NCBI RefSeq assembly: GCF_040629175.1
Contig: NZ_JBEXUX010000010.1
Coordinates: forward strand, 1-64,000
Reading direction: 5' to 3'
DNA length: 64,000 bases
From: Embleya sp040629175
GTDB taxonomy: Bacteria > Actinomycetota > Actinomycetes > Streptomycetales > Streptomycetaceae
Part shown: positions 18,090 through 26,557 of the stretch, one piece after another
Numbering within the stretch: the stretch's first letter is position 1
Layout: every line of letters begins with the position of its first letter
Made by a program: the position numbers and the translations under genes
Notes under the pieces: model-generated
Database searches by the model: none
What the model was told of the DNA's origin: nothing
What the model saw: the letters and a program-made list of their open reading frames with translations, nothing else

Positions 18090-18414
18090 CGCCTGGCCCC
18101 CACCTCGCGGTCCCGATGTGAGCAGCATCGGAACGTTTGTGCCCAACCGGCGTCCCCCGCCCCCACACGGCCGGGACACGAGTCGCCCGCCGACCAGATT
18201 AGGCCGGATGGGTCACGCGTGAAGGGTGTTTCGCAATCCGTCCACGAGTCGTTGGTGATGCTCCGCGATATCCGGGGTTGGCAAGCTTGCCCCGATGTGG
18301 CCGGTGGGCGGACGGCGGATGACCGGCGGTGGACGGCGTTCGGCGACCGGCTGACGGGAGGTGACCCCGCTGTTACGGTTCCGGCAACGACGCCGCGGGG
18401 CTGGGGAGGCTTGG
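18090..18414. other. Divergent intergenic region
   Basis: About 325 bp between two outward-facing operons of the glycan locus. It should hold both promoters, but I cannot assign them. A perfect 12-bp palindrome (GGCAAGCTTGCC, 18280-18291) is the only distinct element. Confidence 0.4.
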
Positions 18415-19341
18415 GTGGGCGGTTCGATGGTGGGGTCGGTGCGGTCCGGGGGCGACGCGTTGTTGCGGCGTTCTCCGGCGCAGGTGTGGTTCGCGCGGCG
18501 CGCCCGGCTGCGGCTCGCGGTGCTCGGGTATCACGGGATCGCGGATCCGGACACGTTCGCGGGCCAGTTGGACCGGCTGCGCCGGATCGCGCGCCCGGTG
18601 TCCCTGGACGAGGTGGAGACGGCGCTGGCCACCCGCCGCGCGTTGCCCGCCAAGGCGGTGTTGCTGACCTTCGACGACGGTGAACGCAGCATCCTGGAGC
18701 ACGGTTTGCCGCTGCTGCGCGAGCGTGGCATCCCGGGGGTGGCCTATGTGGTGGCCTCGGCGATCGACTCGGCGACGCCGTTCTGGTGGCACGAGGCGGA
18801 CCGGTTGGTCGCCGCCGGGGCGCGGGTGGCGGGCGAGCCGGAGCGTTCGCCGGGCGCGTGGGTGGCGTATCTGAAGACGGTGCCGCAGGAGCGGCGACTG
18901 CGCCTGCTCGCGGCGCTGCGCGAGGGCCACGAACCGGTGCGGACCGCCCAGTTGACCGGTGCGGATCTGGGCACGCTGGAGTCGGGCGGCGTGCGGGTGG
19001 AGAACCATTCGCTGACCCACCCGCTGCTCGACCGGTGCACCGATGCCGACGTGCGGGACGAAGTGGTCCAGGCACACGAGCGGTTGACCGGGTTGCTCGG
19101 TCGCGCGCCGAGTTCGTTCGCGTATCCGAACGGCAACTGGGACGTGCGGACCGAACGGTTGTTGGTCGAACTCGGTTACCGCACCGGGTTCCTCTTCGAT
19201 CATCGGCTCGGACCCAGGCTGCCGGACCACCCGTTGCGGATCTCCCGCCTGCGGGTCGGGTCGAATACCCGCCCGGATCGCTTCGCGACGATCCTGTCCG
19301 GGCTGCATCCGGCCCTGCATTCGCTGCGCGGCGGGCATTGA
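18415..19341 (+). CDS. NodB-type polysaccharide deacetylase, second copy
   Basis: Predicted 308 residues from GTG 18415, which has GGGGAGG five bases upstream; longer in-frame starts reach back to 18361. The NodB motifs are LLTFDDGERS and VENHSLTH, carrying the catalytic Asp and the H-x3-H metal site; SSFAYPNG is the usual third motif. FWWHEADR, typical of capsule-type deacetylases of GT clusters, is also present. No signal peptide is seen. It heads a three-gene rightward operon with an acyltransferase and a glycosyltransferase, so it likely acts on a biosynthetic intermediate. It is distinct in sequence from the deacetylase at 14.1-14.9 kb. Confidence 0.87.
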   Translation: MGGSMVGSVRSGGDALLRRSPAQVWFARRARLRLAVLGYHGIADPDTFAGQLDRLRRIARPVSLDEVETALATRRALPAKAVLLTFDDGERSILEHGLPLLRERGIPGVAYVVASAIDSATPFWWHEADRLVAAGARVAGEPERSPGAWVAYLKTVPQERRLRLLAALREGHEPVRTAQLTGADLGTLESGGVRVENHSLTHPLLDRCTDADVRDEVVQAHERLTGLLGRAPSSFAYPNGNWDVRTERLLVELGYRTGFLFDHRLGPRLPDHPLRISRLRVGSNTRPDRFATILSGLHPALHSLRGGH

Positions 19342-19451
19342 CCTGCTTGAATCGGCGCGTTGTTCGGGCCGATGGTGCGCGGATCCGGTCGAGAACCCGA
19401 CTCCGGTCGACGGACCCGACCGCGCTCGACGGACGAGACAGGGAGATCACC

Positions 19452-20528
19452 GTGCTTGCTCTGCCCACGCTGCTGCGCTCGCCCGGCGAGTTGGCGGCGC
19501 TGGTCCCGTCCTGGCGCGCGCTGGTGGCCGCGACGCCCGGGACGTCGTACTTCACCACGCCCGACTGGGTGTTGGGCTGGAGCGAGTCGCTGGGTCGGGA
19601 GCAGGCCGGCCGTGCGGTGGTGGCGGTGTGGCGTGCCGAGGACGGCGCCGCGGAGGCGGTCGTACCGCTGCTGCGCACCCGTGAGCGGCTGCATCCGCGG
19701 TTGCCCGGCGGTGTATTGAGCTGGACGCTGCTGGGCACCGGGCCGGGCGCCGCGGACCACTGCGGGTTCGCCGTCGATCCGGTCCGACACCAGGACGTAC
19801 GCGCCTGGTTGGCCTCGCTCGCCCGGCGGCGCAGCATGGTCTTCCCGCACCTGGACGCGGCCACCGGCGATCCGTTCCTGCCGCCCGGGGCCCGCGAGAT
19901 CGAGCGCACCGCGTGTCCGGTGATGCCGGCCGACCCGAACGCGCTCGGCTCGGCCCGGCATCGACAGGGGGTGCGGCGCAAGGCTCGGAAGCTGGCCGAG
20001 GACGGGATCACCTTCGACTGGGTGACACCCGACGCGATGACCCCCGCACTGTTCGACGACCTGTTGCGGCTGCACCGGTTGCGTCGGGAGGCGATCGGTG
20101 GGTCGAGCGCTTTCGACGCGACCCGGCGTCCGTTGCACGCGGCGCTCGCGGCGCGCGCCGATGCCGATCGTGGGCCGTGCGCGCTGGTGGCGCGTGATCC
20201 GCAGGGCCGGTCGGTGGGGATCCTGTACGGGTTCCTGTGGCAGGACACCTTCGCCTACTACCAGTTGGGCTGGGACCCGGCCTACGCGAAGGCGAGCCTG
20301 GGCACGGTGTTGTTCCACGAGACGCTCACCGCGCTGGCCGCGCGGGGGGTGCGGACCTTCGACCTCCTGCGCGGGGCCGAGGAGTTCAAGCACCGATTCG
20401 GTGCGACCGATCGATACGACACGACATGGCTGGTGGCCCGGGGAGCGGGCGGCGCGCTGTTGGGCGCGAAGTCCGCCGCTCGCCGGGTCAGGGATCGCCG
20501 GCTGCGGCCGGTTCGGGGGGAAGCGTGA
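19452..20528 (+). CDS. GNAT/BioF2-like (FemAB-type) acyltransferase
   Basis: Predicted 358 residues. The Acetyltransf_6 fold is supported by TSYFTTPDWVLGW near the N-terminus, QGVRRKARKL at about residue 175, YYQLGWDPAYAK at about 270 and FDLLRGAEEFKHRFG at about 310, a pattern close to cellulose- and capsule-linked CelD/BcsL-type acyltransferases. The start is GTG 19452, preceded by GGGAG. The stop overlaps the start of the next glycosyltransferase (GTGA). It probably acylates a sugar of the glycan product. Confidence 0.82.
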   Translation: MLALPTLLRSPGELAALVPSWRALVAATPGTSYFTTPDWVLGWSESLGREQAGRAVVAVWRAEDGAAEAVVPLLRTRERLHPRLPGGVLSWTLLGTGPGAADHCGFAVDPVRHQDVRAWLASLARRRSMVFPHLDAATGDPFLPPGAREIERTACPVMPADPNALGSARHRQGVRRKARKLAEDGITFDWVTPDAMTPALFDDLLRLHRLRREAIGGSSAFDATRRPLHAALAARADADRGPCALVARDPQGRSVGILYGFLWQDTFAYYQLGWDPAYAKASLGTVLFHETLTALAARGVRTFDLLRGAEEFKHRFGATDRYDTTWLVARGAGGALLGAKSAARRVRDRRLRPVRGEA

Positions 20529-21670
20529 AGGATCGCATCAGGCTCGTGCACGTGGTGTGGCGGCTGAGCGTCGGCGGTGGCATCCCGCAGGTGAGCCGGC
20601 AGGTACTGGCCGGACTCGACCCGGAGCGCTTCGACTGCCACGCGATCATCGCCCGGCCGGCCTGGGAGGAGGACCGGCTGGCCGAGTTGGGGCCGAACGT
20701 GACCGTGCACGCGCTCGACCACGAGGGGCCGACCCGGCCGCAGGACGAGATTCGGCTCGGGCTGCGGATCGCCTCGCGGGTGCGCGAGTTGCGTCCGGAC
20801 GTGTTGCACGCGCACAGCGGCACGGCTCGGCTGTCGCTGCCGTCCGCGCTCGGCTCGCCGGGGACGCCCAGGGTGCTGGAGGTGCACGAGCCGCTCAAGG
20901 ACGGCCTGCACTCCCGGCTGACCAACGGCATCGAGGTCGGCATGGTCAAGGCGGCCGGTTTCCGCCCGTTCGCGCATTCGACACACGTCCGGGATGCGAC
21001 CGCGGCGATCCTGGGGTGGCGGCCGGAACGTATCCCGTTGGTGCCGTTGGGCGTTCCGGTGCACGAGCCGGATCCGGCGGCGGGGCCGGCGTTGCGCGCC
21101 GAGTTGGGCATTTCGCACGAGGCACGCGTGGTGGTGGGGGTCGGTCGGGCGACACAGAAGAACATCCCGCTGATGGTGCGGGTCGGCGCGGACGTGGTGC
21201 GCAAGCTCGGCGACGCCGGTCCGCCGGTGGTGTTCCTGGTGATCGGTCGTCAGGAACCGGAGATCGCGGCGCTGATCGAGGAGTTGGGCGTCGGCAAGCA
21301 CGTGCGGGTGGTCCCGCCGTTGCCGCGACTGAGCGACGCCTTCGACGCGGCCGACCTGTTCCTGTCCACGTCGCACTACGAGGGCTTCGGGCTCGCGGTC
21401 GCCGAGGCGATGATGGCGGGCGTACCGGTGGTCGGCACGGCGGTGGGCGGGGTGACCGACGTGGTCGCGGACGGGGTCACCGGGCGGTTGTTGCGGGCGG
21501 GTGATCGCGGCGGGCTGGTGATGGCGTGCCGCGAGTTGCTCACCGACGACGCGTTGCGGGCCCGGATGGGCGCGGCGAGCCGGGAGCGGGTGCTGGGCCG
21601 GTTCACCCGCCGGCACATGCTGGACGGCTTCGCCGAGGTCTACGAACGCGCCGCGCACCGCCGCCGCTAG
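20525..21670 (+). CDS. Family 4 glycosyltransferase
   Basis: Predicted 381 residues with the GT-B layout: LVHVVWRLSVGGG at the N-terminus, HAHSGTARL in the acceptor half, VVGVGRATQKNIPLM in the linker region and SHYEGFGLAVAEAMMAG carrying the E-x7-E donor-binding pair at about residues 285-300. The start is GTG 20525 overlapping the previous stop by 4 bp, so it is coupled to the acyltransferase gene. It is the last gene of the rightward operon; a strong hairpin follows between it and the convergent glycosyltransferase. Confidence 0.9.
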   Translation: MKDRIRLVHVVWRLSVGGGIPQVSRQVLAGLDPERFDCHAIIARPAWEEDRLAELGPNVTVHALDHEGPTRPQDEIRLGLRIASRVRELRPDVLHAHSGTARLSLPSALGSPGTPRVLEVHEPLKDGLHSRLTNGIEVGMVKAAGFRPFAHSTHVRDATAAILGWRPERIPLVPLGVPVHEPDPAAGPALRAELGISHEARVVVGVGRATQKNIPLMVRVGADVVRKLGDAGPPVVFLVIGRQEPEIAALIEELGVGKHVRVVPPLPRLSDAFDAADLFLSTSHYEGFGLAVAEAMMAGVPVVGTAVGGVTDVVADGVTGRLLRAGDRGGLVMACRELLTDDALRARMGAASRERVLGRFTRRHMLDGFAEVYERAAHRRR

Positions 21671-21697
21671 GCGCCGAGGGCGCGGCTCGGCCCCGAG

Positions 21698-21733
21698 CGC
21701 CGGCCGGACTGCTACCGATCGATCCGGCCGGCG
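21698..21733. terminator. Bidirectional hairpin terminator between convergent genes
   Basis: Perfect 11-bp inverted repeat CGCCGGCCGGA / TCCGGCCGGCG with a 14-nt loop. The outer flanks also pair with few mismatches. The right arm followed by TTCGAGGCC resembles a streptomycete intergenic element containing CCGGCGTTTGAGG, seen again at 36.1 kb. Confidence 0.6.
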
Positions 21734-21770
21734 TTCGAGGCCGCTCGATGGGTGGGACGACTGGGGTCGG

Positions 21771-22847
21771 TCAAGGGCACAGTTCGGTCAGGATGTGGTC
21801 GGCGACCGCGGGCCAGGTCATCGTGGTGCGCAGTTCCACGCCGCGGGTAAGGGCTCGGGTACGGAAGGTCGGGTAGTCGGCGCTCAGTTGGGTGAGGGCC
21901 TCGGTCAGGGCGTCCACGTCGCCCGGCGGTACGGCGATGCCCGCGTCGCCCACGATCCACGGTTGGTTGCCGACCGTGGAGGCCACGCACGGCAGGCCGC
22001 GGGTCAGCGCCTCGACCAGGGCGATGCCGAACGCCTCCATGTGTGTGGGGATCACCACCGCGTCGGCCTCGTCGTAGGCCGCGCCCATCGCCGCGTGCGG
22101 CACCCGGCCCAACGCCCGCACGCCGGGCGGCAGCGGTCCGTCGGGGCCGCTGCCGACCAGGGTCAACGTCCGGCGCGGGTCGCGCGCGTACAGGCGCGCG
22201 AAGGCTTCCAGCAGCGTGGGGCCGCCCTTGAGCTCCCACTGTGTACCGACGAACAGCAGTCGGGGCGGATCCGCCGCACGCGGACCGGGATCCGCCGCCG
22301 CGGGGCCCGCGTTGGTGCCCGCGCCCACCACGTGCACCCGGTCCGCGGCCAGCCCGTACTCGGTGACCAGCACGTCCGCCGTGCTCGGCCCCATCACGAA
22401 CACCCGGTGGGCGCCCGACAACAGGCGCCGCTCGCGGGCCAACCACCCGTCCGTGAAGCGGGATCGATGCATGCCGCCGACCGCCGCGCCCTCCAGGCCC
22501 ACCCGGTCGGTGTAGACGCCGTAGCGCACCCCCGCCGGCGGCACCAGCGCGGGCAGTGTCTGCACGATCAGCACCGGACGGTGCGGGCCGAGCAGACCTC
22601 GCGCCCGGGCCCTGCGATCCAGCGCCGCCGTCCAGGCGTGCGTCTTGGTCCACGGCGTCCCGGGCCCGGCCCGGCGCGCCTCGCGCACGGCCCGCAACCG
22701 GGCGCCGGCCAGACCCGGCGCGCGGGCCAGCGGCATCAGGTCGTGCGCCTCGACCGCGGTGCGCTCCGCCAGCGCCCGGCGCAGCGCCGGCACCGAGCCG
22801 GAGAACGCCCCGACGTGCAGCATGGTCAGGCCGGTCGAGCCGGTCAT
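21771..22847 (-). CDS. Family 4-like glycosyltransferase
   Basis: Predicted 358 residues. The donor half is clear: RLLFVGTQWELKGG, then HMEAFGIALVEALTRGLP with the E-x7-E pair and VPPGDVDAL. The acceptor half is less typical (LHVGAFSGSVPALRRAL), with RVFVMGPSTADVLV before the linker. The ATG overlaps the stop of the upstream gene (ATGA). It is the last of a leftward operon of permease, ATPase and two glycosyltransferases, tying its product to the ABC export system. Confidence 0.85.
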   Translation of the reverse strand: MTGSTGLTMLHVGAFSGSVPALRRALAERTAVEAHDLMPLARAPGLAGARLRAVREARRAGPGTPWTKTHAWTAALDRRARARGLLGPHRPVLIVQTLPALVPPAGVRYGVYTDRVGLEGAAVGGMHRSRFTDGWLARERRLLSGAHRVFVMGPSTADVLVTEYGLAADRVHVVGAGTNAGPAAADPGPRAADPPRLLFVGTQWELKGGPTLLEAFARLYARDPRRTLTLVGSGPDGPLPPGVRALGRVPHAAMGAAYDEADAVVIPTHMEAFGIALVEALTRGLPCVASTVGNQPWIVGDAGIAVPPGDVDALTEALTQLSADYPTFRTRALTRGVELRTTMTWPAVADHILTELCP

Positions 22848-24115
22848 CCCGTCGTGGCCCCACGCGCGCCGCGCGTGCGCCGGCGCAGGGCCTGGCCGCG
22901 CTGCCCGGCCTTGAAGCCCACCAGCCGCCCGCCGACCCGGACCGCCTCGCCCACCCGGCCGCGCGCCACCGGCCGCTCCAGCCGTGCCTGTTCGTACCAT
23001 TCGACCAACCGGCCGGCCTGGCTCTCCAGCGCGAAGCGCTCGTGCACCAGGTCCAACGCCCAGCCGCCGATCCGCTCGCGTTCGGCCTGATCCCGCAGCA
23101 GCGCGGTGAGTTGGCCGACCAGCGGGTCCTGCTCGACCGGCACCCGGCCCGCGCCCAGGCCGTAGAAGCCCAGCGCGTCGAAGTCGCCGATCGTCTCCGG
23201 GGTCACCGGTTCGCTGAAGCCCTGTTCGCCGACCACCACCGTGGGTTTGCCGAAGGCCATCCCGCGCAGCGCCGAACTGCCCATTCCCACCACGACGTCC
23301 GCGAGCGCGTAGGCCGGGCGCGGATCGGCCAGCTCGCCGGTCAGCACGATCGCGCGCCGACCCAGGTTGCCGTTGTGGTCGGCGGCGCGGGCCTGGAGTT
23401 CGCGTTCGATCGAGCCACCGCCGACCATCACCAGGCGCAACCCGGGAATGTCCGGGGACAACCGGGCGACGGCGTCCATGGTGCGTTCCAGGTGTTCCTG
23501 TTTGAGGTGCCGGGCCAGCCGCGACACCACCACCACGGTGGGTGCGGGCTTGAGCAGTCCGTGTTCGGCGGCGAACGCGTCGACGTCGACCTCCGGTGTG
23601 CCGTCGGCCTTCGCCGAGCCGACCGGGTGGTCGATCGCGGTGTCCACCGGCGGCTCCAGCAGGTGCACTCGCGCACCCTCCAGGCCGCGCAACTCGCCGG
23701 TTTCCTCGTACAACTCGCCGTAGCCCACGGTGAGCGGCACGCCGGTGCGCGGAAAGTACGGGGGCAGGCTGCCCATCGACATGATGGTGCCCAGCACCGG
23801 GGTGCCGCGCGGCACGAAGGCGCCGAGGAACGCCTCGACGAGCGGCCAGTATTCATAGGTGTGCACCACGTCGATCCGATGCCGACGCACCGCCGCCGCG
23901 ATGGTCCGGGAGACCGCGGGCGAGGGCCGCACGTGGGCCCGTTCAGGGAGTGCGAGCAGCGGCAGTCCGGCGGCGGCTACCCGTTGCCGGAGCGGGCCCT
24001 GACGTCCCATCACCCACACTTCGTGGCCGAGGTCGCGGACGGCGCGGGCCAGGTCCACGGCGTTGATCGAGCTGCCGCCGAGTTGCATGTCGTGCGGACA
24101 CACCAGGATGCGCAC
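22844..24115 (-). CDS. Family 4-like glycosyltransferase
   Basis: Predicted 423 residues with N-terminal PHDMQLGGSSINAVDLAR, VVHTYEYWPLVEA in the acceptor half and VVVVSRLARHLKQEHLER starting the donor half. The usual E-x7-E segment is replaced by VVGMGSSALRGMAFGKP, so the first catalytic Glu seems absent. This may reflect a divergent subfamily with altered donor binding. Six bases separate its start from the stop of the ATPase gene, and it overlaps the next glycosyltransferase, so these four genes form one transcript. Confidence 0.75.
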   Translation of the reverse strand: MRILVCPHDMQLGGSSINAVDLARAVRDLGHEVWVMGRQGPLRQRVAAAGLPLLALPERAHVRPSPAVSRTIAAAVRRHRIDVVHTYEYWPLVEAFLGAFVPRGTPVLGTIMSMGSLPPYFPRTGVPLTVGYGELYEETGELRGLEGARVHLLEPPVDTAIDHPVGSAKADGTPEVDVDAFAAEHGLLKPAPTVVVVSRLARHLKQEHLERTMDAVARLSPDIPGLRLVMVGGGSIERELQARAADHNGNLGRRAIVLTGELADPRPAYALADVVVGMGSSALRGMAFGKPTVVVGEQGFSEPVTPETIGDFDALGFYGLGAGRVPVEQDPLVGQLTALLRDQAERERIGGWALDLVHERFALESQAGRLVEWYEQARLERPVARGRVGEAVRVGGRLVGFKAGQRGQALRRRTRGARGATTG

Positions 24116-24121
24116 GGTCGG

Positions 24122-25342
24122 TCACCCCTCCCAGGTGTGGTCGACGTAGACCGGCGCGGCCAGCACCACCGCGCGCGGCGGGGTGTCCAGTTCGGGGCCG
24201 GCCACGTCGAACTGCTTCGCCGGATGCCAGGTGGTCAGCGGGTGCCCGTCCCGGTCGTAGACGCCGATCCACAGCGCGTATCGGCCACGTGGCAGCGGGA
24301 GTCGGTCCAGGGTGCACCTGACCCGGTTGCCCGCTCGGCCGAACTGCACGTCCCGGCGGGTGGTGAAGACCGGACTGGCGGTGCCCTCGGTGACCCCGAT
24401 ATGCACCGTGGCGGGTCCGCGATGGTCGCCCGTGAACTCCGCCTCGACCACCATCGACCGGTTGGTGGTGGGGCCGGCCGTGTCCACGCCGCGCACGTCC
24501 ACGAAGGTGGTCCGGATCGCCTCGTCGGTGCGGGTGCGCGCCTCGGTCTCCTCCTCGACGCTGTCCCGATATCCGCGCAGCGCCTGCCGGATCGGGCCGT
24601 CGGTTCGGATCTCGCCCTGCTCCAGCCAGATGCCGCGGGTGCAGATCGACTCGACCGAGGCGAGGTCGTGCGAGACCAGCACGAGCGTGGTGCCCTGTTC
24701 CAGCACCACCCGCATCCGGTCCAGGCATTTCTGCTGGAAGAGCGCGTCGCCGACCGCGAGCACCTCGTCGACCAGGAGCACGTCCGGTTCCAGGAACGCG
24801 GCGACCGCGAAGCCCAGTCGCATCTGCATGCCGGAGCTGTACCACTTGACCTGCCGGTCGATCGCGGTGCCCAACTCGGCGAAGTCCACGATGTCGTCGA
24901 ACCGGTTGGCCACCTCGGCCCGCTTGAGGCCGAGCAACGATCCGTACAGGAACGCGTTCTCACGTCCCGTCAGGTCCGGGTGGATGCCCGCTCGGACCTC
25001 GATCAGCGCGCCGACGCGACCCCGCACCTGGAGTCGGCCGGCATAGGGGTACATCACCCCGGTGAGCATCTTGAGCAGCGTCGACTTGCCCGACCCGTTG
25101 GAGCCGATCAGGCCGACCGCCTCGCCGGGGTCGATGTGGATGTCGATGTCGCGCAACGCCCAGCGCCAGTCCGCCTGGTCGCGGCCGGAGATCTTGCGCG
25201 CGATGCGGCCCAGGTTGTCCCGCAGGAGCATGCGCTGACTGTCCGCGCGAAATCGTTTCCACAGGTGCTCGGCCCGGATGGTGCCCAGCGGCAGGGTGCC
25301 CGGCTTGGCCGGGGCCTTGGTCGTCGTCGGGCTAGGCGACAT
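24122..25342 (-). CDS. Wzt/TagH-type polysaccharide ABC transporter ATPase with carbohydrate-binding tail
   Basis: Predicted 406 residues. Walker A GSNGSGKST at 80-88, signature WYSSGMQMRL at about 167-176, Walker B VLLVDE at 188-193 and switch His in VSHD at about 225 are all intact. Residues about 270-406 form an extra beta-rich domain of the Wzt C-terminal type, which in O9a-type systems binds the glycan to be exported. The gene overlaps the permease gene by 11 bp. Together they should move an undecaprenyl-linked glycan or a finished polymer across the membrane. Confidence 0.92.
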   Translation of the reverse strand: MSPSPTTTKAPAKPGTLPLGTIRAEHLWKRFRADSQRMLLRDNLGRIARKISGRDQADWRWALRDIDIHIDPGEAVGLIGSNGSGKSTLLKMLTGVMYPYAGRLQVRGRVGALIEVRAGIHPDLTGRENAFLYGSLLGLKRAEVANRFDDIVDFAELGTAIDRQVKWYSSGMQMRLGFAVAAFLEPDVLLVDEVLAVGDALFQQKCLDRMRVVLEQGTTLVLVSHDLASVESICTRGIWLEQGEIRTDGPIRQALRGYRDSVEEETEARTRTDEAIRTTFVDVRGVDTAGPTTNRSMVVEAEFTGDHRGPATVHIGVTEGTASPVFTTRRDVQFGRAGNRVRCTLDRLPLPRGRYALWIGVYDRDGHPLTTWHPAKQFDVAGPELDTPPRAVVLAAPVYVDHTWEG

Positions 25343-26474
25343 CGGCGATCCCCGCTTCGAGCTTCTTGAAGATCTTGTATCCGACGATCAGGAGCACGGT
25401 CGCCGATCCGGCGGCGGCGCCGGTGAGTTCCCAGTCGGGTTGTTGTCCGTACAGGATCGACCGTCGGTAGCCGTCGATCACGGCGGCGAGCGGATTGCAG
25501 ATCACGTACGGCAGCAGCCAGTCCTTGGTGATCTGGTCCATCCCGTAGGCGACCGGGGTGGCGAACATGCCCATCTGCATGAGCAGCGGCAACACGTGTC
25601 GGATGTCGCGGAAGTAGACCACCGCCGCGGACAACACGAGCACCACCCCGAGGGTGACCTCGAATTGGATGAGCAGCAGGATCGGCAACGCCCAACTGGT
25701 CGCCGCGGGCGGCGTGGTGTACGCCGCGAACAGCACGACCAGTACGGAGGAGGCGATCAGCATGTCCACGGTGGCCACGATCACGGTGGCGAACGGGAAG
25801 ACCTCGCGCGGGCAGTAGACCTTGTTCAGCAGCGGCCCGTTGGACACCAGGGACGAGGAGCCCTGGGTCACCGAGGACATGAAGAACGTCCACGGGAGCA
25901 GGCCGAGGTAGCTGAACAGCGGGTAGGGCACGTCGTACTTGTGCGCCGTCTCGCTGAGGTTGCCCACCCGCTGGAAGACGACGGTGAACACCAGCATCAG
26001 CAACACGGGGGTGATCACCGCCCACGCGAAGCCGAGAACGGCTTGTTTGTAGCGGGCCTTGAGGTCGCGCTCGGCCAGGGTGCGGACGAGTTCGCGCGAG
26101 TGCCACAACTCGCGGATGCCGCGGATCAGGCTGGTGCGGCGCTTGAACTTGAGTTCCGGCGGTGGTCCCTTGATCTCGGGGTCGGGTGCCTGTGCTGCGG
26201 CGATCCGGCCGGTTCCGCTGCCGACGCCCGCCATGGGCGCCGCATGTCGTCCGGTACCGGTGCGACTGTCGATGGTCGGCGTGGTCGCTCCCCCGTGGCC
26301 CGTGATGGGCGCTCCGTTGACGTGTGTTCGGTGGTCGGCGGGTTCGTCGACACTGCCGCCCGGCCGCGCATGCCGGCCCACCCGGCCCATGCCGTCGCCG
26401 GGCATGCCGACGGCACCCCCCACATACTCCCCCACGGACTCCCCCTCCCTGGTTCGACAACAACCTTGGCACAT
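25332..26474 (-). CDS. Wzm/TagG-type polysaccharide ABC transporter permease
   Basis: Predicted 380 residues. The first 115 residues are a poorly conserved hydrophilic stretch; the ABC-2 permease core follows with RDLKARYKQAVLGFAWAVI (the amphipathic entry helix) and six membrane segments, ending before FKKLEAGIADVA. The motif LNKVYCPREVFPF is typical of polysaccharide exporters. GGGGAG five bases before ATG 26474 supports the long start, though GTG 26435, with GGAGGGGGA upstream, would give a shorter tail. It begins the leftward operon of exporter and glycosyltransferases. Confidence 0.9.
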   Translation of the reverse strand: MCQGCCRTREGESVGEYVGGAVGMPGDGMGRVGRHARPGGSVDEPADHRTHVNGAPITGHGGATTPTIDSRTGTGRHAAPMAGVGSGTGRIAAAQAPDPEIKGPPPELKFKRRTSLIRGIRELWHSRELVRTLAERDLKARYKQAVLGFAWAVITPVLLMLVFTVVFQRVGNLSETAHKYDVPYPLFSYLGLLPWTFFMSSVTQGSSSLVSNGPLLNKVYCPREVFPFATVIVATVDMLIASSVLVVLFAAYTTPPAATSWALPILLLIQFEVTLGVVLVLSAAVVYFRDIRHVLPLLMQMGMFATPVAYGMDQITKDWLLPYVICNPLAAVIDGYRRSILYGQQPDWELTGAAAGSATVLLIVGYKIFKKLEAGIADVA

Positions 26475-26557
26475 GCGATCTCCCCACGAGTCGCATTCGG
26501 CCGTACGGAACTCGACGCTCCCGCCCTACTTCTTCCCCACCCTGCGGTCCTGCGGCG

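Noticed and set aside
18280..18291. 12-bp palindrome between divergent glycan operons
   Set aside because: Too short and isolated to call an operator without a second copy or a candidate regulator.
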